This document shows positions 12,406-22,350 of a DNA stretch of 64,000 bases, in pieces. The position numbers were made by a program, and so were the translations under genes. The notes beneath the pieces were generated by a model. That model ran no database searches and had not been told where the DNA came from. It worked only from the letters and a program-made list of their open reading frames with translations. Numbering within the stretch: position 1 is the stretch's first letter; each line of letters opens with the position of its first letter. Location of the stretch: the NCBI GenBank assembly GCA_038503065.1, contig JBCAMK010000012.1, forward strand, positions 1,736,001 to 1,800,000, read 5' to 3'. The stretch comes from Paragyromitra xinjiangensis. Taxonomy: Eukaryota; Ascomycota; Pezizomycetes; Pezizales; Discinaceae.

Positions 12406-15400
12406 ATGGCAGAAATTATAGGCTTGTCCGTGAGCATTGTTGGCTTGATTCAACTCACGGGGCAGATAGTTACCGTAGGCTACGGCTATATCGGGGGTGT
12501 AAACCGAGCACGGAAGGATCTACGGGAGCTTATGGATGAGCTCCATTCACTCACCAAGGTTCTTGTTGTCTTGGGGGACTATGTCGATACTAGCCCGGAA
12601 TCCACAGCATTGCAAACACTCAATGAACCACTACAGAGATGCGTCGAGGAATTACGAGAGCTTTATTTAGAGCTAGAGCCTAAGAATAAGATAGACAAGT
12701 TTAAATGGCCACTAAAGGAGAAGGAGACTCAACAGCGTATCTCCAGGATTGAGAGATTTAAGGGACTCTTCAGCTTCGCTATCGCGGCTGATAATATGTG
12801 AGTTGTGGTTGGAATGGTTTGGGGTGTATCGTGCTAATTGTTGCCAAGAACTTTGTCAAAATCGATCGAAGGCCATGTCAAGAAAACGAGTGCTGCTGTT
12901 CTAGGCATTGAGACAAGTCTCCAAGAAACGAATGATGTTGTACAAGGGATAGAGACAGCTGTCCAGATCGCGAATGTTGCAATCCGCAATGAATCCATGG
13001 CGCAAAGCTCACGACAACAGCAAGAAGAAATACGTCGTAATGGTAAGGATCCCACAAAATTTCCATATATAGTGATGCGGGTTGTAGAGATGATCAGAGC
13101 ACACAAACCGGTGACCAAACCTAGCAGATCTTAAAACACACTCCTCCCGGCATTAAATGAAGCTCACTGCTAATTGTGGCAACTAGCCGAAAATCGTGAA
13201 ATAGCCCTTAAGTGGTTATATTCAGATGATTTCAACGCCGCGCACCTCGATATTAGCAAGAGAAGACAAACAAACACTGGTAACTGGCTGCTGGAATCGC
13301 CGGAGTTTCGCGATTGGGCTGAGGGGCATCCAAAATCTCGACTACTCTGGGGCCCCGGCATTCGTACGTGCCACACGAACTCTCTTTCTCGATCCGTTAA
13401 TGCTAATCGATTGTTTTTTTATAGCTGGGGCTGGAAAAACATATTTATGGTATGACGACCCGCACTTTTCCCTGTACAGAGGCTAATAAGACACTACCTC
13501 TATTCTAGTTCAGGCGTAATCGATTACTTCAAAGCACAAGAGTTAGCGGCGAATTATGGATTGGCCTGTATCTACTTCAATTACAAAGAACAAAAGCAAC
13601 AAATGCCTCCCCAGATACTTTCCAGCTTACTCAAGCAACTAGGCAGTCGAACGCCACAACTTCCCAAAGCCATCAAAGATCTGCACGACAAATCACAGAA
13701 AGAGAAAAAAAGGCCGACAACCGAGGATTTATACGCTGCTCTCATTGAGACATCTAAGCCATTTTCACGCGTTTTCTTTGTCTTTGATGCGTTAGACGAA
13801 TGCCATCCGGAAGCCCGAGCAGAGCTTCTTCCGATATTCCAGCGAATGGGGAAGGACGGGATTAGAGTCTTTTTAACCAGTCGACCACACCCCGAAGACA
13901 TCCAGAATTGCCTCAGCAGCGCAATAAAAATAGAGCTCTCAGCGCGGGTAGAAGATGTAGTGACGTACATTCGTGAGAGGATCAAGAACAACCAACGGAC
14001 ACGAAGCCATGTACAGAAAGCCAAATGCGAGGATAGGATGATTTCTGAGCTCGTTGACTGCGCGCAGGGGATGTAAGTACTATATTATGGATTCATAGAT
14101 TACAGTATTGACAAATATAGGTTCTTACTCGTTCGTTTTCATATGGATTTTCTCTGCCAACAAATTAACCCTCGGCAGCTGCTCAGGGCACTCGACCAAA
14201 TTAAAGGTTCTTCAACTGGGAAGCGGCAACTGGATGCCACATATGACAGGGCCATGGAGAGCATTCGGCGGCAAGATGAAGGCTCAGCTGATCTGGCCTT
14301 CAGTATTCTCTCTTGGTTGGTCAAAGCTAAGCGGACGCTTACGGTTGAGGAGCTCCAGATAGCCATGGCCGTAGAGCCAGGGGAGTACGAACTTGATGAA
14401 CTAAACATGACCGAGAAAACGACATTGGTGGATGTTTGCGCTAGCTTGGTGATCATCGATGAGCTCAGTGGCACGATCAAGCTTGCCCATTATACAGTCC
14501 AGGAGTACCTGGCGGAGAAGTCCATGGTCTTTCGAGATGCGGATTTCAGGCTCGCTATGGCTTGCACAACTTACCTTACGTTCGATGTCTTTGCAGACGG
14601 CCCTTGCTCGTCTTATGAGCTTATGCTGAAAAGACTGGAGTCGTACCCTTTCTTGGACTATGCAGTCAACTATCTTTTTGTCCATCTCCGAGAATGTAGT
14701 GAGGACTTGACAACAGACCTACTCCTCCAATTTTTGGAGAATCCCGGCTGCATTGATTCTTACTTGCAGGTTCTGAAATTCAAATTTCGTTACAGCACGA
14801 GTTACCAGTGGTATTCAAGCGAAAATCCTTTGCACATAGCATCAAGATTCGGTCACTTCGCGGCGGTGTGTCAGCTGCTAGAGAAAGGGGCAGAAATTGG
14901 GGCAGCGAACAAAAGGAAGGAAACACCATTGTTCATAGCAGCAGAGGCAGGCCACGAGGCAGTGATCAGGCTGCTACTAGAAAAAGGGGCATCATCGGAC
15001 ATTTCAGTTATCGACGAAGACGGGAGAACACCACTGTTTGTAGCGGTAGAGGAAAGCCATGAAGTAGTAGTTAGGCTGCTGCTAGAGGAAGGAGCAATGC
15101 CGGACATTTCAGTTCCCGACGAAGATGGAAGAACACCGCTGTATGCGGCGGTTAAATTGGGGCATGAACCAATCGTCCGACTATTACTAGAGAAGGGAGC
15201 AATATCAGACATCTCAGCTCCCGACCAATATGGAAGGACGCCACTATATGCAGCGGCGCAAGCAGGGCGTGAAGCAATCGTCTGGTTGTTACTAGAGAAG
15301 GGAGCAATATCAGACATCCCAGTTCGCGACGAAGATGGAAGAACACCACTGCTTGTGGCAACGGGAGCAGGTCATGAAGCAATCGTCCGACTATTACTAG

Positions 15401-15864
15401 AGAAGGGAGCAATATCGGACATCCCAGTTTGCGACAAATGTGGAAGAACACCACTGTATGCGGCAGCGCGAGTAGGGCATGAAGCAATCGTTCGACTATT
15501 GCTAGAGAAGGGAGCAATATCAGACATCCCAGTTCGCGACCAATATGGAAGAACACCACTGCATGCGGCAGCGGAAGCAGGCCATGAAGCAATCGTCCGA
15601 CTATTACTAGAGAAGGGAGCAATATCAGACATATCAGTTCCCGACAAATATGAAAGAACACCACTGCATGCGGCAGCGGAAGCAGGTCGTGAAGCAATCG
15701 CCCGACTATTACTAGAGAAGGGAGCAATATCGGACATCCCAGTGCGCGACCAATATGGAAGAACACCACTATGTGTGGCAGAGAAAGCAGGACATCAAGG
15801 ATTGATCCGACTATTATCGGAGAAGGGAGCAATGCCGATGAGAATAGAAGACTACTACGAGTAG
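12406..15864 (+). CDS. NLR-type receptor: HeLo-like N-terminus, NACHT, ankyrin repeats
   Basis: Six exons give 1,031 residues: 12406-12797, 12849-13042, 13187-13363, 13425-13449, 13509-14072 and 14121-15864. Every junction keeps the frame and uses GT-AG. Residues 1 to about 200 match the fungal N-terminal domain of STAND proteins (HeLo-like): start MAEIIGLSVSIVGLIQL, then a helical stretch. The P-loop GIPGAGKT lies at about 253-260, Walker B (VFFVFDALDEC) at 351-361 and a sensor motif (FLTSRP) near 384. A winged-helix-like region ends in LAHYTVQEYL. Ankyrin repeats fill about 683-1025. In known fungal NLRs the repeats sense a non-self or modified-self ligand, NACHT oligomerises, and HeLo-like domains trigger cell death. 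That role is inferred here. No stop or frameshift breaks the gene. Confidence 0.85.
13425..13449 (+). other. 25-nt microexon encoding the P-loop lysine region
   Basis: This exon lies between introns 13364-13424 (GTACGT...TATAG) and 13450-13508 (GTATGA...TCTAG). It supplies GAGKTYL, with split codons at both edges (C|CT for Pro, TG|T for Cys). Skipping it would remove the ATP-binding lysine and shift the frame. Confidence 0.75.
14917..15840 (+). repeat. Homogenised 105-bp ankyrin unit array in the NLR
   Basis: Units start at 14917, 15022, 15127, 15232, 15337, 15442, 15547, 15652 and 15757, each 105 bp (35 residues, two more than a standard ankyrin repeat). The units from 15127 to 15756 are almost identical in DNA, including silent sites, across the segment coding IVRLLLEKGAISDI. 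Differences cluster at unit residues 6-11 (such as YAAVKL, LVATGA, HAAAEA) and in the loop at residues 30-35. Confidence 0.9.
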
Positions 15865-16858
15865 AGGTGGGACTAGTTAGCATCTAGCTCCGCGATAGAT
15901 ACGGGATGGAAGAATACAAATAAATTCTACATTTTTAGTTTAGAGAAGAGATAGGGATATTAAGAGTACTTTTATGTGTGCTTCTAAAAGCGCGGGGAAA
16001 ACAATTTCATACTGTTACTTACATGTAATTAATGTTCAATAGTAGTGACTACTGGCTTAGCTAACCCTTTTTCGTACTTATGGCCAACCATATTCACTAC
16101 ACAGCTTGGGATCCGCCTCTAGAGATGTCGTGTGGGTAAGGGGTTAGAGGGATTAATATTGGAGATACTTCCAAAAGGTGAAAATCTATCCATTTATGCA
16201 TTCTCATATCCCTTACTTCCTAGGTAAGCCGGCATATATTACTTTCAATTTTAGTGGAGACTGTATGGCGCGGGAACTTGAGAGGTACGCAAAAAGAAGC
16301 ATTCACGCAGCTGTATGCTTTCCTAGCGAGAAAGCTAATACTAGTTGGAGCTCGCCCTGAATCTAGTGGAGACTAGACGGCGAATGAGTACGGTTCAAAG
16401 CCGTTCCTCTTAGCTGACTGTCCAACACCGTTCTAGCAAAACGCTTTCCTCCAATTATACTAAATACAAGTACAACGCCTCGAAGAATTGCCTAAAATGC
16501 AATTGCTACATACGCTTTACGTTTAGTAATAAAAGACCGTCGAGGGTGGTAAGTTATGAACCGCTTCAGCGTTACAGAATATTCTACGTATTTAGGGGTA
16601 GTCTGAGTTCAAAACTAGATGATTGACCTTCCTGCTGAGCCTGCATAATTGACCATGATTGTGAATATGATACAACAACTATGGGAAAATAGGCTGGGAA
16701 CGAGACAGCATAATTAGTATATGATTGGCCTTTGACGTTTAGTCAGTTAATCCATTAATTCGTTACATACGTACATCCAATCACGCTTTGACATTTCGTA
16801 GTACGCTAATTGTAGCAGACTCGGTACTTGACAGATTTGCTAATGGGTGTATTATTGA
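15865..16858. other. Non-coding gap downstream of the NLR
   Basis: AT-rich sequence with no supported gene. The short frame 16178-16360 has no family resemblance or context. Confidence 0.4.
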
Positions 16859-17151
16859 TACAGTCACACCCGACCTAATGGCGGACCTGGTCAGTTGGCG
16901 GACCTGATTATACCCACACAAATGCACATAGAGCCACCTTGACAAAGTTCGCAAAGTGGTAATTAAGAGAATCATAGTCAATACCAGACTAATTAGAATA
17001 TCAGCATCTCGTCACTCCCCTCCTGTTACAGTGGATTTCATATTGACCAGCTATAGCCATAAGTTTTACCCAATCGAACCTTCTCGCTGGTTGAGAGGTG
17101 GCCCGTGTCCGCCAACTGACCAGGCACGCCATCAGGCCGGGGGTGACTGTA
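16859..17151. mobile_element. MITE-like element 3 (46-bp TIRs, CAGTCAC ends)
   Basis: The ends are CAGTCACACCCGACC (from 16861) and its inverted counterpart ending at 17149 (GGGGGTGACTG). They match over 46 bp with about 7 differences, several of them C/T transitions. TA dinucleotides flank both sides (16859-16860, 17150-17151). The 289-bp element is non-coding. CAGT termini with TA duplications are typical of Tc1/mariner relatives. Confidence 0.75.
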
Positions 17152-17630
17152 AATAAGGTGCAAACATCGAAATGGTTTTCTCGTGAAAGCAAATTTTAGC
17201 CAAAGAAGCAGTATAAAGAATTTTGAAAAGTGACTTCGCAGCAAAGGAAGGTGCAGCATTGTTTCATGCATCGAACCGAGGTATATCACTACGTGTAGTT
17301 TCCAGATCAGTCTAGAACAATCTTAACCTTCTGTAGAAACTACCACCAGACTCCATCTTTCAAGAACCACAAAGACTTCGATATTCTGTATTCTACAATC
17401 ATGGTGACTCTTGTAGAATGAGATGGAATTGTTAAATGCCCTAGCCCTAAGTTTGGCATATCTACTCACTATATAACTGGGTCTCGTCCCCCTCTCTCTT
17501 CTCTTCTCCACACCTTCACATCATACATCACTAATCAGTCGCTTGTTTGTAACAACCCTCCCGTAAATCGTTTCTTAGCCCTAATTATACGACCGCAGCC
17601 TACCATTTCGTACCGCAGCACCTAAATATA
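17152..17630. other. Promoter-like non-coding stretch
   Basis: A TATATAAC box lies near 17470, followed by a C/T-rich leader (CCCCCTCTCTCTTCTC) and CATCATACATCAC. It resembles a fungal promoter pointing to the plus strand. Confidence 0.35.
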
Positions 17631-17747
17631 ATGGATCCCTTTGCTCCCGGTGCGGAATCCTCTGGCGAAGACGTTGTTCGCATAACAGGTTCCTTGCTAT
17701 CTTCTACCTCGTACGAAATCCTACGCATTATTAGTCTCTCAGCATAG
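17631..17747 (+). CDS. Tiny orphan ORF, possible leader exon
   Basis: A 38-residue frame starts at ATG 17631 (MDPFAPGAESSGEDVV...) downstream of a promoter-like region. A GT donor after about 20 codons is possible. It may be a remnant exon, a small protein or chance. I do not recognise it. Confidence 0.2.
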   Translation: MDPFAPGAESSGEDVVRITGSLLSSTSYEILRIISLSA

Positions 17748-18000
17748 CAAGATACGGCTATGTATATTAGGGTTATCTCCAGTTGTCCAATTCTAGCTCT
17801 CGTGTTCGATAAGTGGCTATTTTCTAGGGAAATGGTAGTGAGGAACCTCTAATCAGCTGAAGGTGAGTGTTCAACAGGTGATACGTCATATGTCTGAATG
17901 AGCAATATTAATAGGGTGGCGGGATCTCTTGCTTAGTCAGAATCGTCAAAAGTAGGGTAATCTTGGTGGTCTTGGCAATACTATCTCGCCTAGCCTTGTT

Positions 18001-18071
18001 ACACCATCACCTCTCCACCTCTCCACCTCTCCTCCACAACTCCAACAGCTTCAACAACCCCATCCGTCACG
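18001..18071 (+). promoter_or_regulatory. Pyrimidine-rich leader before 18072
   Basis: CACCTCTCCACCTCTCC and CAACAGCTTCAACAACCCC run up to the ATG at 18072. This is the usual look of a fungal 5' leader and supports that start. Confidence 0.4.
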
Positions 18072-18606
18072 ATGCCCCTCTCATCCTACTTCGATACCAT
18101 AGAGTACTTCAAGTGGAACATCACTAATTACCTCGACCATCGAACAGCCGATTCAACAAAAGCCCCAGACGAATCCTCTTTCGCCGAATCTACAGACCTT
18201 TGGGTCAACTCGCTTACAGACTACGCAAACGATGCGAACGACCTGAAACGCGCAGGCTACGCCTTATGTTTACTCGCTAGGTATCGAGAAGAGGTATGTT
18301 GGATCTTTGCTATTTCTTAAGCTTGTTACCGCGCCGGCCCGACTGTCTCAGTTCACGAAGGTACGCCCCTTGATCAACTCGCTTTTACCAGAAAGAAGCT
18401 CCCCAAAGATAACTAACTTTATTGTATGAAATAGCGATCCCCCCGATAATCCACCGGATATTGGGCGCCTGCCCGCATCGACAGCCCCTCTACTAGCGCT
18501 AAGAGACGGCACCTCGAATATCTACTTTCGCTCCTTTCGATTCTCTCGGGTGCAGCTACTCTACGCCTTTGATGTCTGTTGGATGTTTTGGGGTCTGTTG
18601 GATGGC
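18072..18606 (+). CDS. Incomplete orphan gene running into a minisatellite
   Basis: Exon 1 (18072-18293) encodes 74 residues, starting MPLSSYFDTIEYF and ending LLARYREE, before a clear GTATGT donor. A possible 9-nt exon lies at 18352-18360 before GTACGC. A second protein-like stretch (PPDNPPDIGRLP...ALRDGTSNIYF) is open from about 18436 to 18606 after an AAATAG acceptor, and ends inside the first minisatellite unit. The phases do not join cleanly unless the weaker donor at 18281 is used. The gene may therefore be broken, or it may be spliced across the minisatellite to the exon at 20024. I recognise no family. Confidence 0.35.
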
Positions 18607-19940
18607 TGACGCTTTCTCCACGCCTTTGATGTCTGCTAGATGTCTTAGGGTCTGTTGGACGATCGTCTACGCCTACTCCACGCCCTTAACGTCTGATAGA
18701 TATCTTAGGGTCTGTTAGATAGCTTCACTTATCTTCGCCGCGATTACTCCACGCCTTTGATGTTTGCTGGATATCTTGGGGTCTGCTGGATGGTCACATC
18801 TTTCCGCTGCGGCTATTCCACGCCTTTGATGTCTGCTGGATGTCTTGGGGTCTGCTGGATGGCCGCATTTATCTTCACTACACTACAGCTGTCCACGCCT
18901 TTGATGTCTGCTGGATGTCTTAGGGTCTGCTGGATGGCCGCACTTATCTTCATTGCGGTTATTCCACGCCTTTGATGTTTGCTGGATGTCTTAGGGTCTG
19001 CTGGATGGCCACATCTCTCCGCTGCGGTTATTCCACGCCTTTGATGTCTGCTGGATGTCTTGGGGTCTGCTGGATGGCCGCGCTTATCTTCACTACAGCT
19101 ATCCACGCTTTTGATGTCTGCTGGATATCTTAGGGTCTGTTGGATAGCTTCCTCATCTCCACTAAGGTCACTCTACGCCTTTGGTGTCTGTTAGATGCCT
19201 TGGGGTCTGCTAGATGGCCACACTGATTTCTACCACGGGCTGCTTCACGCCTTTGATGTCTGCTGGATATCTTAGGGTCTGCTGGACGGCCACATCTCTT
19301 CGCTGCGGTTATTCCACGCCTTTGATGTTTGCTGGATGTCTTGGGGTCTGCTGGATGGCTGCACTTATCTTCATTGCGGTTATTCCACGCCTTTGATGTT
19401 TGCTGGATGTCTTGGGGTCTGCTGGGCGGCCGCATTTATCTCCACTACGGTTATTCCACGCCTTTGATGTTTGCTGGATGTCTTGGGGTCTGCTGGATGG
19501 CCAAACCTGTCCCCGCTACAGCTACTTCACGCCTATGATGTCTGCTCGATGCCCTGAGGCCTGTTAAATAGCTTCCTTACCCCTGCCACCTTTATTCCAC
19601 GCCTTTGATGTCTGTTGGATGTCTTAGGGTCTGCTGGATGGCCGCACTTATCTTCATTGCGGTTATTCCACGCCTTTGATGTTTGCCGGATGTCTTGGGG
19701 TCTGCTGGATGGCCAAACCTGTCCCCGCTACAGCTACTTCACGCCTATGATGTCTGCTCGATGCCCTGAGGCCTGTTAAATAGCTTCCTTACCCCTGCCA
19801 CCTTTATTTCACGCCTTTGATGTCTGTTGGATGTCTTGGGGACTGTTGGACAGTTATATTTCTCCGCTACGGCCACTCCACGCCTCCGACGTCTGCTAGA
19901 TGTCCTAGGGTCTGTTGGACGATTCCCAGGATGTCTGATG
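18545..19940. repeat. Minisatellite, about 20 units of ~70 bp
   Basis: Units contain CACGCCTTTGATGTCTGCTG then GATGTCTTGGGGTCTGCTGG, followed by a variable 25-base tail. They recur about every 70 bp from 18556 to about 19880. A higher-order copy exists: the ~100-bp segment at 19497-19595 (AAACCTGTCCCCGCTACAGC...) reappears at 19707-19805, 210 bp later. Long minus-strand open frames here come from the repeat and are not genes. Confidence 0.9.
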
Positions 19941-20026
19941 TGGTTTAAGCCGCGTCTTCGAATATAGAGCGTTTGCATCCCCTTCCATTATAAGTTGTGC
20001 TAACGAATATTTTTATGTTACAGGGT

Positions 20027-21582
20027 ATGAACAGCGATAAAGCCATAGCCAAAAGATGGAAACAGTATAAAACACCACCCGAACATCGTTCCGCAGTGCA
20101 AAAGCCCAAACGGAATACGAAGCGCCCCCCGAAACCTTACATGCTTGACCGAAATATTATTACACCATCTCAGATCCCTCCTAGTATAGCAGGTGCTGAT
20201 CAGGAAGATGCTGGTACTGAGTACAGCTTCACTCCAACGGAGACATCTACCACGACACAGACAACGACAACGTTTGTCCCCTTGTTCGTCTTACTTCTAC
20301 AATAATTAACATTTATTAGTACACTGGACTTCGATGTCCCTGCCCCCTCGGATTTAGCGCAACAGTTCCAGGAAATGCAAGAAAAAATACCATGCGGCAA
20401 TAGCACACTTGAATCCTCCATATATGGCCTAATTACTCCCACCAACAGCAAACCGCCATGTCTAGTGCCGCTCGACTTATGGATAATTGATTCGAAGGTA
20501 GAAAAACGGCTTGGAGAGCTCGAACGTGCCGTGGTGAAGAATCATATACAGCCTCTACCGGAGTTTCCCCGTAACTTAAACTCTTATCTCGAAAAGTACC
20601 GCACAGTTAGTTAGCCCTCTATCCCTTCTTGAATCAGTGCTCAATTTGTGTAGGCTAGGACACATGAGGACTGCTTAGACATCTCCCAGGCAACTTCAGA
20701 GCTCTTCACAAGCCGCACAGATCGTGACAAAGTCTGGATTGACCAGATAATGTATCATTCGTAAGTCTTCTTCTTTCGTGGTTATAATGTTTACTATAAC
20801 TACTTACAGGCTTGACCTTCTCCTTACCGGGTATTTATCTCTTCCGTTGGGTGAAGGTTCTTGGGACTCTGCTTTTCATCCTACCTTTTGGCACAACCCT
20901 TTATTCTACACTCCCTTGTATAGCCAGCAGTAAGTTTTAGAATCTGCCCTCATTTTTTTCTTTTCCTAACCAAATCGCCTTTAGAAAGGAGCTTAAAATG
21001 GGTGGCAAAGATAAAACTGTTGAAAAACTTCGTTGGGACGGCGTTGTATATAGCCAAAAGCCGCTCGGCGGATATCAATCCCTTGCCTTCGGATTATTCG
21101 AGGTTTCGAAACCGCACGGTGTAGATTCTAATAAGTGGAGAAATGACTGGAGCAAGCTGGTCCACGGGTGCCGTGCCATGCTCTCCAACCTTAAAGACGC
21201 CGTAGACAATCACCCTGACACTGTTGCGAAACTGGCTGTTGTTGGCGTGTTGCAATCTGGTATGCCCTTCCAAAACCACCGCAGGCCTGTTTCATGAACT
21301 AACCACTGTCCGCAGGCGTTCGAGCCCAGCTTATTATCATGTCAAGTATTGGCAGAAATCTGTACTATATGCAAGAAGGTCGCCCGCAAGAATTTCCCCT
21401 GATACTTAACGATATACCAAACGTTGCAGACTATATCCGGCCGATCTGGAAAAGTAGAGTATGTTTCTCCTGTCCCACCAATCTACTTATTGCTAATTAT
21501 CCTCCTCACTCCCCAGCAAGTCATGTTAACTTGCCATCATGCTGTCCGCGAGTACTTCGAAAGCAAGGAATATCCCCTCTAA
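20027..21582 (+). CDS. Fungal protein with PD-(D/E)XK nuclease-like core
   Basis: Seven exons give 413 residues: 20027-20271, 20320-20605, 20654-20760, 20810-20929, 20985-21259, 21316-21458 and 21517-21582. All junctions are in phase. An acceptor (GCTAAC...TTACAG) lies just before the first Met, so an upstream 5' exon or spliced leader is likely. The N-terminus is basic, then low-complexity T/Q. The core reads RWDG (D271), then FEVSKP (E292, K295), then a Trp-rich helix with KLVHGCRAML, then VVGVLQSG and an aromatic strand. This order (D, E..K, helix, V-G-L-x-x-G strand) resembles restriction-endonuclease-like domains common in fungal accessory and Crinkler-type proteins. Nuclease activity is inferred and the E-x-x-K spacing is unusual. 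It could instead be a degenerate, non-catalytic fold. Confidence 0.6.
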
Positions 21583-22018
21583 ATGTAGGAATCATGGTGG
21601 AACTAAAGGGAGTGAGTGAAATTGTGTCTCGGCTTCCTATGTTACAGCGGGATATACCTATTTTCGAGTTAATAAAAGATTTCATGTAAAGATTTGAAGG
21701 TTCTAGACAGCTAAGGGTTGTATACCTACCAATTGGCTCAGGCTGTGACCCCACTTTTAGATACAGTACAATCGCCCTATCCCCTGGATCGTAGTCGGGT
21801 GTTCCCACGGACTCTGGTCAGCGAGTTTGAAACACCTCGGCTTAGCATATTCAGTGCATCTCCCCACAAAATCTTGCGTTTTGCAGCTAGGAATTCATAA
21901 ACAGGGACTTAGTAAGGCCTATTATCTCTACTATAACTGGCAAGTTTAGGTTGTAGACCTAAAGAACGGAATATCGGTGCGTGAGGAGCTATGATTGAGG
22001 GGATAAGAATTCGGGTTA
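21583..22018. other. Non-coding gap before nested MITEs
   Basis: 3' flank of the nuclease-like gene. No gene or repeat is recognised. Confidence 0.4.
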
Positions 22019-22350
22019 TAGGAATGTTCGCTTTATTAGAATGTGAACCGAGTGGGCAGGTGTTATTTTGTGTGCACACCGTAAAAACTCAGTCATAACG
22101 AATTGGCCTAGACTGAGACTGCATGATAGAATAAGTGCCCCCAATTGGTACACACCATCAATTTGCAGGTTGTCATAACCAATATAAGTAGGATGCCAAC
22201 CCGAACCCTATCTCCCAGCCAGTCAGAGTGTGTATGTATTCTGCTGTCTCAGTCCAGGCCAATTCGTTATGACTGAGTTTTTACGGTAGTACTCTTATAA
22301 GGGTATAGGTTCGCTCCAGCTTTATATTCTAATAAGGCGATTGTACTGTA
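22019..22350. mobile_element. MITE-like element 4, interrupted by element 5
   Basis: The right end (22326-22350) reads AATAAGGCGATTGTACTGTA. The left end near 22019-22041 is a decayed inverted copy sharing TCGC.TTATTAGAAT. The right end matches 22 of 25 bases of the right end of the element at 57127-57319, so both belong to one family. Its TIRs are much more diverged than those of the element inside it. Confidence 0.55.
22077..22288. mobile_element. MITE-like element 5 nested in element 4
   Basis: Inverted repeats of 41 bp with one mismatch lie at 22079-22119 and 22246-22286, starting CCGTAAAAACTCAGTCATAA. The right flank is TA and the left flank is CA, compatible with a TA duplication changed by one transition. 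The 208-bp element has no coding frame. Confidence 0.8.

Noticed and set aside
14871..15883. Antisense frames across the NLR ankyrin array
   Set aside because: They are repeats of the array read backwards; the plus-strand gene explains the sequence.
18813..19435. Minus-strand frames with repeating HPADPKTSSRHQRRG-type sequence
   Set aside because: They are produced by the minisatellite period and have no start context, intron or family.
18545..19940. CRISPR-like array
   Set aside because: The units are contiguous ~70-bp minisatellite copies without unique spacers, and the organism is a fungus.
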